A DNA stretch of 64,000 nucleotides from the NCBI GenBank assembly GCA_965263375.1, contig OZ253669.1, positions 1,302,001 through 1,366,000 on the forward strand, read 5' to 3'. A program made the position numbers and the translations under genes. The notes under the pieces were generated by a model. That model was given only the letters and a program-made list of their open reading frames with translations, was not told the DNA's origin and did not search any database. Below, piece after piece: positions 17,904 to 25,501 of this stretch (positions are counted from its first letter, which is position 1; each line of letters begins with the position of its first letter). Source of the DNA: JAJFFW01 sp965263375. Lineage in GTDB: Bacteria > Pseudomonadota > Alphaproteobacteria > Caulobacterales > Parvularculaceae.

Positions 17904-17916
17904 GGAGGGGACGCGA

Positions 17917-18315
17917 ATGTCAATTAATGATCCTATCGGCGATCTGATCACCCGTATCCGTAATGCGCAAATGCGTCGTCACACGGTGACAAGCGTGCCG
18001 GCGTCTAAGCTACGGGGCTGGGTTCTCGATGTGTTGCAAGATGAAGGTTATATCCGTGGTTATTCTCGGGTGGAGCTTGAAGGTAAGAAGCCATCTTTTG
18101 AAGTAGAGCTAAAATACTTCGACGGTGAGCCGGTTATCTCGAAGATCAAACGCGTCTCTAAGCCGGGGCGTCGGGTTTATTCATCTGTTCAAAATTTGCC
18201 GTCTGTTCGCAACGGCCTTGGTATTTCTGTCGTCTCTACGCCTAAAGGCGTGATGTCAGATGCTGCGGCGCGCGATGCTCATGTGGGCGGCGAAGTCCTG
18301 TTCGAAGTCTATTAA
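17917..18315 (+). CDS. rpsH: Ribosomal protein uS8
   Basis: This 132-aa protein binds the central domain of 16S rRNA. It begins with the conserved DPIGDLITRIRNAQ and ends VISTPKGVMSD-type (here VVSTPKGVMSD) followed by GGEVLFEVY. In E. coli uS8 represses the spc operon through the rplE region. TAAGGAGGGG is a very strong ribosome site. Confidence 0.98.
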   Translation: MSINDPIGDLITRIRNAQMRRHTVTSVPASKLRGWVLDVLQDEGYIRGYSRVELEGKKPSFEVELKYFDGEPVISKIKRVSKPGRRVYSSVQNLPSVRNGLGISVVSTPKGVMSDAAARDAHVGGEVLFEVY

Positions 18316-18331
18316 GGGTTAGGAGCTTTCC

Positions 18332-18865
18332 ATGTCTCGTATTGGTAAAAAACCTATTCCTGTACCGTCTGGCGTGACCGTGACGGTTGATGGGCAAACT
18401 GTTACCGCAAAGGGCTCAAAAGGCGAGATTTCCTTTGTTGTGAACGATTTATGTACTGTTGCGATGGCGGATAACGAGATTACCGTTGAGCCGGTTGATA
18501 AATCCAAACCTGCGCGTTCCATGTGGGGTATGAGCCGCACACGGATCTCTAATCTTATCGAAGGGGTGACAAGCGAGTTCAAAAAAGAGCTTGAACTTGT
18601 CGGCGTTGGTTATCGCGCACAAATGAAAGGCTCCAGTCTTTCTTTAGCGCTCGGCTATTCACACGACATCAGCTACGATCCGCCCGAAGGGGTGAAAATC
18701 GCAGCGCCGAAGCCGACAGAGATTATTATCACTGGCGTCGATAAGCAAAAAGTTGGACAAGTCGCGGCTGAGATCCGCGCATTCCGTTCGCCTGAACCTT
18801 ACAAAGGCAAGGGCGTTAAGTACAAAGATGAATATATTTTCCGTAAGGAAGGTAAGAAGAAATAG
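18332..18865 (+). CDS. rplF: Ribosomal protein uL6
   Basis: This 177-aa protein near the factor-binding site consists of two related domains. It starts MSRIGKKPIPVPSGV and ends with GKGVKYKDEYIFRKEGKKK, both family hallmarks. The 57-nt spacer to rplR contains two AAGCTT words in inverted array (18892-18904) of no obvious function. Confidence 0.98.
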   Translation: MSRIGKKPIPVPSGVTVTVDGQTVTAKGSKGEISFVVNDLCTVAMADNEITVEPVDKSKPARSMWGMSRTRISNLIEGVTSEFKKELELVGVGYRAQMKGSSLSLALGYSHDISYDPPEGVKIAAPKPTEIIITGVDKQKVGQVAAEIRAFRSPEPYKGKGVKYKDEYIFRKEGKKK

Positions 18866-18922
18866 GCTTAGCGACGCTCTATCGAGCAAGCTTTTAAAGC
18901 TTAAAATAGCGGTGAGATTATC

Positions 18923-19288
18923 ATGGCGATAACTACGACAAATAAAATTAAAGCACGGGCGTCGCGTACGCGGCGTAAACTTGCCAAAACGTCGAACGGT
19001 CGGCCGCGTCTTTCGGTCTTCCGCTCTAGCAAGAATATTTCCGCGCAAGTGATTGACGATAAAACAGGCAAAACAATTGCTTCGGCCTCTACGCTAGATG
19101 CAACTCTGCGTGATGGGATCGAAAAAGGCTCCAACAAAGACGCAGCAGGCGCAGTTGGAAAAGCGGTTGCAGAGCGCGCAAAACAAGCCGGTGTCGAAGA
19201 AGTTGTCTTTGATCGCGGCGGTTACATTTATCATGGCCGGGTAAAAGCGCTTGCTGATGCAGCGCGCGAAGCCGGTCTGAAGTTTTAA
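18923..19288 (+). CDS. rplR: Ribosomal protein uL18
   Basis: This 121-aa 5S rRNA-binding protein has a basic N-terminus, then the core RPRLSVFRSSKNISAQVID, and ends GRVKALADAAREAGLKF. It is the usual length. rpsE starts 11 nt downstream with an AAGGAGAACG ribosome site. Confidence 0.98.
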   Translation: MAITTTNKIKARASRTRRKLAKTSNGRPRLSVFRSSKNISAQVIDDKTGKTIASASTLDATLRDGIEKGSNKDAAGAVGKAVAERAKQAGVEEVVFDRGGYIYHGRVKALADAAREAGLKF

Positions 19289-19299
19289 GGAGAACGATT

Positions 19300-19893
19300 A
19301 TGGCGCGCGAAGAAGGACGTGGACGCAAACGAGGCCGTCGCGAAGAGCAAGAAGAACGCGACGAATTCGTTGACAAACTCGTGGCGATCAACCGTGTCGC
19401 GAAAGTTGTTAAAGGCGGTAAAAACTTTGGTTTTGCCGCGCTCGTTGTCGTTGGCGATCAAAGCGGGCGTGTCGGCTTTGGCAAGGGTAAAGCCCGCGAG
19501 GTGCCAGAGGCGATCCGCAAGGCGTCGCAAGAAGCAAAACGCAACTTAATCCGTGTTCCCCTTCGTGAAGGTCGCACGCTGCATCATGATGCTTATGGCC
19601 GCCATGGCGCTGGTAAAGTGACATTGCGCGCTGCGCCTCCTGGTACTGGCGTTATCGCCGGTGGACCGATGCGGGCGGTTTTTGAAACCCTTGGCGTTCA
19701 AGATGTCGTTGCTAAATCTCTTGGTACGTCAAACCCATATAATATGGTGCGTGCAACTTTTGATGCTTTAAAGGCGCAAAAGAGCCCACGTGCGATTGCC
19801 AATAAGCGCGGCAAAAAAGTTGCGGACATTATCGCGCGCCGGGTTGGCGGCGGTGAGGCTCGCGAAGTTGGCGAGACGGTTGCTGAAGCATAA
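19300..19893 (+). CDS. rpsE: Ribosomal protein uS5
   Basis: This 197-aa protein acts in decoding fidelity and mRNA entry. An S5 double-stranded-RNA-binding-like fold shows VAINRVAKVVKGGKNFGFAA and GFGKGKAREVPEAIRKA, and the C-terminal domain has GGPMRAVFETLGVQDVVAKS. The N-terminus carries an Arg/Glu-rich extension, and the C-terminus is about 15 residues longer than in E. coli. Confidence 0.98.
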   Translation: MAREEGRGRKRGRREEQEERDEFVDKLVAINRVAKVVKGGKNFGFAALVVVGDQSGRVGFGKGKAREVPEAIRKASQEAKRNLIRVPLREGRTLHHDAYGRHGAGKVTLRAAPPGTGVIAGGPMRAVFETLGVQDVVAKSLGTSNPYNMVRATFDALKAQKSPRAIANKRGKKVADIIARRVGGGEAREVGETVAEA

Positions 19894-19933
19894 CGCGCAG
19901 ATCAGCAGCGATACAAGATAAGGAATAAAGGCG

Positions 19934-20122
19934 ATGGCCGATAAGAAAACGATCAAAGTTCGCCAAACAGGCAGCCCGATCCGCCGTCCACAAGATCAGC
20001 GCGCGACGCTAACCGGTCTTGGCCTTGGCAAAATCGGTCGTGTGCGTGAGCTTGAGGATACGCCGTCTGTACGCGGTATGATCCGGAAAGTTGCTCATAT
20101 GGTTGAGATAGTCGAAGAATAG
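19934..20122 (+). CDS. rpmD: Ribosomal protein uL30
   Basis: This 62-aa small 50S protein has KTIKVRQTGSPIRRP followed by LTGLGLGKIGRVRELEDTP, the family core. AAGGAATAAAGG lies ahead of the ATG. A 92-nt spacer with a GNRA-capped hairpin separates it from rplO. Confidence 0.96.
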   Translation: MADKKTIKVRQTGSPIRRPQDQRATLTGLGLGKIGRVRELEDTPSVRGMIRKVAHMVEIVEE

Positions 20123-20135
20123 ACATTTTAGATGA

Positions 20136-20151
20136 GACGGGGCGACCCGTC
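20136..20151 (+). other. GNRA-loop hairpin in the rpmD-rplO spacer
   Basis: GACGGG pairs perfectly with CCCGTC around a GCGA tetraloop, one of the stable GNRA loops. No T-run follows. It may be an RNA-processing or protein-binding site, or a structural mRNA element. The function is unknown. Confidence 0.45.
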
Positions 20152-20214
20152 ATATTAGGCGAGGCGACGAGTGCTTTTTGAAGCGAGTGAAGTCGTCGAA
20201 AGTCGAGGAAGAAA

Positions 20215-20715
20215 ATGAAGCTACACGAACTTGCCGATAATAAAGGCGCCCGCAAATCCCGTACGCGTATTGGTCGCGGTATTGGTTCTGGTAAAGGTAA
20301 AACCGGCGGACGCGGCGTTAAAGGTCAAAAATCTCGTTCAGGTGTTTCAGGCATCCGTGCGTATGAAGGCGGTCAGATGCCCCTTTATATGCGTTTGCCA
20401 AAACGCGGCTTTAATAAACCAAACCGGCTGAAATTTGCTGAGGTGAATGTTGGCCGTCTTCAAACAGCGATTGATGCTGGCAAGCTGAAATCTGACGGCG
20501 CCATTGACGGGGCGGCTTTGGTAGAGGCTGGGGTCATTCGCCGCGTGCTTGATGGCGTAAGATTACTCGGTGTTGGGGAATTATCCGCTAAACTCGATCT
20601 TGTCGTGGCCCATGCGTCAGCTGGCGCGAGGGCGGCTGTTGAAAAAGCAGGCGGCAGCGTAAAGGTTCAAGTTAAAGGCAAAATTGCTTCAGCGGATGCT
20701 GGCGACAACGCTTAG
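20215..20715 (+). CDS. rplO: Ribosomal protein uL15
   Basis: This 166-aa late-assembly 50S protein begins MKLHELADNKGARKSR and is rich in Gly/Lys/Arg over residues 15-50 (GRGIGSGKGKTGGRGVKGQ). The conserved GGQMPLYMRLPKRGFNKP follows. It is some 20 residues longer than E. coli at the C-terminus. secY follows after 95 nt, and a TGGCG/CGCCA hairpin lies shortly before the secY start. Confidence 0.97.
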   Translation: MKLHELADNKGARKSRTRIGRGIGSGKGKTGGRGVKGQKSRSGVSGIRAYEGGQMPLYMRLPKRGFNKPNRLKFAEVNVGRLQTAIDAGKLKSDGAIDGAALVEAGVIRRVLDGVRLLGVGELSAKLDLVVAHASAGARAAVEKAGGSVKVQVKGKIASADAGDNA

Positions 20716-20810
20716 ATAAGCACCCTCGCAATCGCTGAAGCTGTTCTTATCTAGAGCGGTAGGACGATTGGCGTAAAATGCGCCAGCTATAAGGAGCGAA
20801 CAAAGACGAT

Positions 20811-22178
20811 ATGACTTCTGCGGCAGAACAGTTTGCTTCAAACATTAATCTTTCTTCTTTTGCTAAGGCTGAAGAACTACACAAGCGGCTGTTGTTCACG
20901 TTAGGCGCTTTAATCGTCTATCGTGTCGGGACATATATCCCGCTGCCAGGAATCAACCCGGTTGCTTACGCCCAACAGTTTGATTCGCAATCAGGCGGTC
21001 TGCTTGGAACTTTAAACATATTTGCGGGCGGCGCGGTTGAGCGGATGGCGATCTTCGCTCTTAATATTATGCCGTATATTTCAGCCTCGATCATCATGAC
21101 CTTGATGACGGCGGTTATTCCCTCTTTAGAGGCCATTAAGAAAGAGGGCGAGCAAGGTCGCCGGCAAATCAACCAATATACGCGTTATTTGACGGTCTTC
21201 CTGGCAACGCTTCAGGGCTATTTTATTGCCGTGACGTTGCAAGGCTCCGGCGGCGGAGGCAGCATCCCGGTTGTTACCAATCCGGGCTTTATTGAGTTTG
21301 TGGTTCCAACCGTCGTCACCTTGGTGGGCGGGGTTATGTTCCTACTTTGGTTAGGGGAACAAATTACTGCGCGCGGCGTCGGCAACGGCGTATCGCTGAT
21401 TATCTTTGCCGGTATTATTGCTGAGTTACCGCGGGCGGCGGCGGGGCTTTTTGCGCTTGGGCGCGGCACAGCCGGTGGCGGACAAACCTTGCCAGGCGGC
21501 GTTGTGCTTCTGGTGCTCGTGATGTCTTTGGCGCTGATTTATTTTGTTGTCTTTATGGAGCGATCTCAGCGCCGGGTGATTGTACAATATCCGCGACGTC
21601 AGGTCGGCCAGCGTATGACTCAAGGTGAAAAGTCTCACCTTCCGTTAAAGCTGAACCCATCTGGGGTTATTCCGCCGATTTTTGCGTCATCTTTGCTTTT
21701 ATTACCGGTTACTGCGGGTAGCGCGGTTGGTACAAACGCCCCGCAATTGCTGCAGGATCTCATAATCTGGTTCCAACCTGGCAAACCGCTTTATGTCGCC
21801 CTATATGCCGCTGGCATCATCTTATTCACCTTCGTCTACACCTCTGTTGTCTTTAATGTTGAAGATGTGGCGGATAATCTGAAAAAGAATGGCGGTTTTA
21901 TCCAAGGTTATCGGCCAGGGGCGCGGACGGCGGAATATCTTGATTATCTGATGACACGCCTAACAGTTATTGGCGCCGCATACATTACGTTCGTATGTAT
22001 TTTGCCAGAATTCTTGCGGATGCAATATTCCAATATTCCAGTTTATTTGGGCGGTACGTCTCTTTTGATTGTGGTGTCGGTGACACTAGATACAGTTGGC
22101 CAGATCCAGGGCCATTTGGTGGCGCAGCAATATGAAAGCCTGATTAAGAAGTCTAAGCTCCGTGGAGGAAGACGATGA
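20811..22178 (+). CDS. secY: Preprotein translocase subunit SecY
   Basis: This 455-aa protein is the channel-forming inner-membrane subunit of the Sec translocon. About ten hydrophobic segments are visible. The plug/TM2 region contains LNIFAGGAVERMAIFALNIMP-type sequence, and the cytosolic loop has ERSQRRVIVQYPRRQVG, typical of SecY. ATAAGGAGCG precedes the ATG. Its stop overlaps the adk start by four bases (ATGA). Confidence 0.98.
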   Translation: MTSAAEQFASNINLSSFAKAEELHKRLLFTLGALIVYRVGTYIPLPGINPVAYAQQFDSQSGGLLGTLNIFAGGAVERMAIFALNIMPYISASIIMTLMTAVIPSLEAIKKEGEQGRRQINQYTRYLTVFLATLQGYFIAVTLQGSGGGGSIPVVTNPGFIEFVVPTVVTLVGGVMFLLWLGEQITARGVGNGVSLIIFAGIIAELPRAAAGLFALGRGTAGGGQTLPGGVVLLVLVMSLALIYFVVFMERSQRRVIVQYPRRQVGQRMTQGEKSHLPLKLNPSGVIPPIFASSLLLLPVTAGSAVGTNAPQLLQDLIIWFQPGKPLYVALYAAGIILFTFVYTSVVFNVEDVADNLKKNGGFIQGYRPGARTAEYLDYLMTRLTVIGAAYITFVCILPEFLRMQYSNIPVYLGGTSLLIVVSVTLDTVGQIQGHLVAQQYESLIKKSKLRGGRR

Positions 22179-22765
22179 TTTTAATCCTGTTAGGACCGCC
22201 AGGCGCGGGTAAGGGCACACAAGCTCAGCGGATTGTCGACACGCGCGGCATTCCGCAACTCTCAACCGGCGATATGTTACGTGCAGCAATCGCAGCTGAG
22301 ACCCCATTAGGACTTAAAGTCAAAGATATCATGGCGCGCGGTGATCTGGTGTCTGACGAGATCATCGAGGGCATCGTGACAGAGCGTATTCAACAGGACG
22401 ATTGCGCAAAGGGTTTCATCCTTGACGGCGCCGTGCGCACTGTCGGTCAAGCGGAAATGATCGACCGCGTTTTAAACAAGCTTGGCCGTAAACTTGACGT
22501 CGTGATTGAACTATCCGTCGATGAGGAAGAGCTGGTTGCGCGCCTTAATAATCGCATTAAGGAAGCGCAAGCCAAAGGTGAGCCTTTGCGCGATGACGAC
22601 AATGAAGAGACGTTCCGCAAGCGTCAGGCTGTTTACCGCGAACAGACGGCGCCGCTTATTCCTTATTATGAAAAACAAGGCAAATTACAGCGTGTGGACG
22701 GCATGGGCGCCATCGAAGAGGTTGGCGGCGCCATTGATGCGATTTTGGACGGAGTGAAAGGGTAA
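22175..22765 (+). CDS. adk: Adenylate kinase, short-LID form with altered signature
   Basis: This 196-aa enzyme catalyses ATP + AMP to 2 ADP. The P-loop GPPGAGKGTQA (residues 7-17), the STGDMLR AMP site and a short LID without the zinc-type insertion are present, as in alphaproteobacteria. The signature D84-G85-F-P-R88 reads D84-G85-Ala-Val-R88-T, so the nearly invariant Phe-Pro is missing while Arg88 remains. The frame is otherwise clean. It is coupled to secY through ATGA. Identity is certain, but whether activity is normal is not. Confidence 0.95.
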   Translation: MILILLGPPGAGKGTQAQRIVDTRGIPQLSTGDMLRAAIAAETPLGLKVKDIMARGDLVSDEIIEGIVTERIQQDDCAKGFILDGAVRTVGQAEMIDRVLNKLGRKLDVVIELSVDEEELVARLNNRIKEAQAKGEPLRDDDNEETFRKRQAVYREQTAPLIPYYEKQGKLQRVDGMGAIEEVGGAIDAILDGVKG

Positions 22766-22803
22766 AAAGCCGTTAAAAAGACCGATTGAACGCAAGGAAA
22801 GAG

Positions 22804-22833
22804 TTGACGTCGCCCCCGGCATGGCTATATCTA
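22804..22833 (+). promoter_or_regulatory. Probable promoter of rpsM-rpsK-rpoA-rplQ
   Basis: TTGACG at 22804-22809 is followed by the overlapping -10 candidates TATATC (22826) and TATCTA (22828), 16 or 18 bp away. It lies in the 249-nt spacer between adk and rpsM and would let the alpha-operon genes be transcribed independently of the upstream cluster. Confidence 0.55.
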
Positions 22834-22881
22834 CGCGTTCTTTTAAAAGTCTCGCACTTTTACGGCTTTCTGCGGGAATTC

Positions 22882-22920
22882 AGGCTTGCTCGGCGGCGAC
22901 AAGAAAGCCGCGGCGAGCCT
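22882..22920 (+). other. GC-rich leader hairpin upstream of rpsM
   Basis: AGGCT and the following GC-rich arm pair with the arm ending AGCCT, giving about 14 pairs with two bulges and a short A-rich loop. No T-run follows. It lies about 50 nt downstream of the predicted start site and 95 nt before rpsM, so it would be in the mRNA leader. Confidence 0.4.
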
Positions 22921-23014
22921 TGTTGTATTGAAGATTACGAAACGCATTTGGCGCTGTGAGCGTCCATTGCATAATTAGCCGCTCTTAAATGGGCGAAAAT
23001 AAGAGGTGAGCCCC

Positions 23015-23383
23015 ATGGCTCGTATAGCTGGCGTTAACATTCCAACGAACAAGCGTGTTGAAATCGCGCTTCGTTACATTCACGGCATTGGCCCCGCAAA
23101 GGCGACTGAGATCTGCGAACAGGTCGGCATCCCGCGTGAGCGCCGTGTGCATGAACTTTCTGATGCGGAAGTTCTTCAAGTGCGTGAAGCAATCGACCGT
23201 GACTTTATTGTTGAAGGTGATTTGCGCCGGGAAGTGGCGGTTAACATCAAGCGTTTGATGGACCAAGGTTGCTATCGTGGATTGCGCCACCGTCGCGGAT
23301 TGCCGGTCCGTGGTCAGCGCACCCACACAAATGCGCGCACGCGTAAGGGCCCAGCACGGCCCATCGCTGGTAAGAAGAAATAA
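23015..23383 (+). CDS. rpsM: Ribosomal protein uS13
   Basis: This 122-aa protein of the 30S head contacts P-site tRNA through its C-terminal tail. It contains IALRYIHGIGPAKATEIC and the basic C-terminus RGLPVRGQRTHTNARTRKG. ATG 23015 with AAGAGG 8 nt upstream is preferred over an in-frame GTG at 23006. Confidence 0.97.
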   Translation: MARIAGVNIPTNKRVEIALRYIHGIGPAKATEICEQVGIPRERRVHELSDAEVLQVREAIDRDFIVEGDLRREVAVNIKRLMDQGCYRGLRHRRGLPVRGQRTHTNARTRKGPARPIAGKKK

Positions 23384-23398
23384 AGAGGATAGCGAGCA

Positions 23399-23791
23399 AT
23401 GGCGAAACCATCTACAGGACGCGTTAAACGCCGTGAGCGTAAGAACATCACCAATGGCGTGGTGCATGTAAATGCTTCCTTTAACAACACTATGGTGACG
23501 ATTACTGACGAGCAGGGCAACGCCATCTCTTGGTCTTCTGCTGGCGGCATGGGCTTTAAAGGCTCACGCAAGTCGACCCCATATGCCGCTCAGATTGCTG
23601 CTGAAGATGCGGCGAAAAAAGCGATGGACCACGGCCTGCAATCAGTGAACGTTGAAGTGCGCGGTCCAGGGTCTGGCCGGGAAAGCGCACTGCGGGCTTT
23701 GCAGTCTGTGGGACTGACAGTGCAAATGATCCGCGATGTAACGCCAATCCCGCATAATGGTTGTCGTCCGCGTAAACGCCGCCGCGTCTAA
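23399..23791 (+). CDS. rpsK: Ribosomal protein uS11
   Basis: This 130-aa protein of the 30S platform shows GVVHVNASFNNTMVTITD near the N-terminus, the GPGSGRESALRAL loop and DVTPIPHNGCRPRKRRRV at the C-terminus, all diagnostic. It follows rpsM by 15 nt. Confidence 0.98.
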   Translation: MAKPSTGRVKRRERKNITNGVVHVNASFNNTMVTITDEQGNAISWSSAGGMGFKGSRKSTPYAAQIAAEDAAKKAMDHGLQSVNVEVRGPGSGRESALRALQSVGLTVQMIRDVTPIPHNGCRPRKRRRV

Positions 23792-23862
23792 TTTCGGGCG
23801 GAAGTAAGTAATATTGCCGCCGCAAAAGGCGCGGTCTTTCAAGTTCAACGAATGGAGCAAGC

Positions 23863-24879
23863 GTGACCACTGTTGAAAAAAATTGGCAAGAATTGATTCG
23901 TCCAACAAAGTTGGAAGTCACGCCGGGTACTGACCCAGCGCGGCGCGCAACGATTGTCGCCCAGCCTCTCGAGCGCGGCTTTGGATTGACGCTCGGCAAC
24001 GCATTGCGTCGTATTTTGTTGTCTTCTTTGCAGGGTTCTGCTGTCACCTCTATTCAGGTTGACGGCGTTGTGCACGAGTTTTCATCTATCCCTGGCGTGC
24101 GCGAGGATGTAACCGATATTGTCCTTAACATTAAACAACTTGCTTTGCGCAATCACGCGGAAGGCCCGAAGCGTTTGGTGTTGATGAAGACAACACCTGG
24201 TCCGGTTACAGCGGCGGACATCGAAGAGAACGCTTCTGTTGATATTCTTGATAAGGATCGTTTGATCTGTCACCTTGACGAGGGCGCGACGCTTCGTATG
24301 GAGTTGGTTGTGCAATCTGGCAAAGGTTATGTGGATGCGGATCAAAACCGCCCAGAAGATGCGCCAATCGGCCTTATCCCTGTGGATAGTCTTTTCTCTC
24401 CAGTCAACAGGGTTGCTTATCGTGTTGAGAACACCCGTGAAGGCCAGGTTCTTGATTACGATCGCCTGATCCTTGATATTGAAACTGATGGTTCTGTAAC
24501 ACCTGAAGATGCGGCTGCTTTCGCGGCGCGTATCATGCAAGATCAGTTGCAGATCTTTGTTAATTTTGACGAGCCGCAAAAAGAAGGCGCAACGCAAGAA
24601 CGCGAAGAACTGCCGTTCAATCCGTCTTTACTGCGTAAAGTTGATGAGCTTGAACTGTCCGTTCGCTCCGCAAACTGCTTGAAGAACGATAACATTGTCT
24701 ATATCGGCGATCTGATTCAGAAAACGGAATCAGAAATGCTCCGCACTCCAAACTTTGGTCGTAAGTCTTTGAACGAAATCAAAGAAGTGCTCGCCGGTCT
24801 TGGTCTACATCTTGGCATGGATGTGCCGGATTGGCCGCCTGATAATATTGAAGAATTAGCGAAGAAATTCGAAGAGTAA
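23863..24879 (+). CDS. rpoA: RNA polymerase alpha subunit
   Basis: This 338-aa subunit starts core assembly and contacts upstream promoter DNA and activators. The N-terminal dimerisation domain carries GFGLTLGNALRRILLSS (here GLTLGNALRRILLSS). A linker follows near residue 240, and the C-terminal domain contains ELSVRSANCLKNDNI and TPNFGRKSLNEIKEVL. The start is GTG 23863 with ATGGAGC ahead of it. Confidence 0.98.
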   Translation: MTTVEKNWQELIRPTKLEVTPGTDPARRATIVAQPLERGFGLTLGNALRRILLSSLQGSAVTSIQVDGVVHEFSSIPGVREDVTDIVLNIKQLALRNHAEGPKRLVLMKTTPGPVTAADIEENASVDILDKDRLICHLDEGATLRMELVVQSGKGYVDADQNRPEDAPIGLIPVDSLFSPVNRVAYRVENTREGQVLDYDRLILDIETDGSVTPEDAAAFAARIMQDQLQIFVNFDEPQKEGATQEREELPFNPSLLRKVDELELSVRSANCLKNDNIVYIGDLIQKTESEMLRTPNFGRKSLNEIKEVLAGLGLHLGMDVPDWPPDNIEELAKKFEE

Positions 24880-24919
24880 AATTACGCGCTGATAGTCAGC
24901 GCGAAAATGGAGAAAACCC

Positions 24920-25363
24920 ATGCGACACGGGATGGCGCACCGCAAGCTGAACAGAACACACGAACACCGCAAGGCGATGTTCGCCAATATGTCCTGTGCG
25001 CTTATCAAGCATGAGCAGATCACAACGACTCTGCCAAAGGCCAAAGAATTGCGCCCAATTGTCGAGCGTTTGGTGACGCTTGCAAAGAAAAGCGCAAAAG
25101 ATGAAAGCCGTTCTTTGCATCTGCGTCGTCTAGCGATTTCTCGCTTGCGCGACAAAGACATGGCGAAGAAGCTTTTTGACACCCTTGGGCCACGCTACGC
25201 TGAACGTGATGGCGGTTACATCCGCATTATGAAAGCGGGCTTTCGCTATGGCGATAACGCGCCAATGGCGGTGATAGAGTTTGTTGACCGCGACGTTGAC
25301 GCTAAGGGAAAAGATTCTGGCCCAGTAATCGACATTGAAACTGATGAGGTTGGGGAAGAGTAA
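24920..25363 (+). CDS. rplQ: Ribosomal protein bL17
   Basis: This 147-aa protein contains MRHGMAHRKLNRTHEHR at the start and ALIKHEQITTTLPKAKELRP, both typical. It exceeds the 127-aa E. coli protein by an acidic C-terminal extension. It is the last gene of the cluster, followed by a terminator. Confidence 0.97.
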   Translation: MRHGMAHRKLNRTHEHRKAMFANMSCALIKHEQITTTLPKAKELRPIVERLVTLAKKSAKDESRSLHLRRLAISRLRDKDMAKKLFDTLGPRYAERDGGYIRIMKAGFRYGDNAPMAVIEFVDRDVDAKGKDSGPVIDIETDEVGEE

Positions 25364-25391
25364 CTCTCACACCCAATGTTTATTTTGATTT

Positions 25392-25426
25392 AAAGCCTCG
25401 TTGTAAAAGACGGGGCTTTTATTTTT
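25392..25426 (+). terminator. Intrinsic terminator after rplQ
   Basis: AAAGCCTCGT pairs with ACGGGGCTTT (ten pairs, one G-U) around an 8-nt loop and is followed by TATTTTT. It closes the ribosomal cluster 28 nt after the rplQ stop. Confidence 0.85.
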
Positions 25427-25501
25427 GGGTATGTGTTTGCTTGTCAAAATAAAGTACTGCTGACCTTCTCTTTGCCATCCTTTACAGCCATATAGGCGAA
25501 T

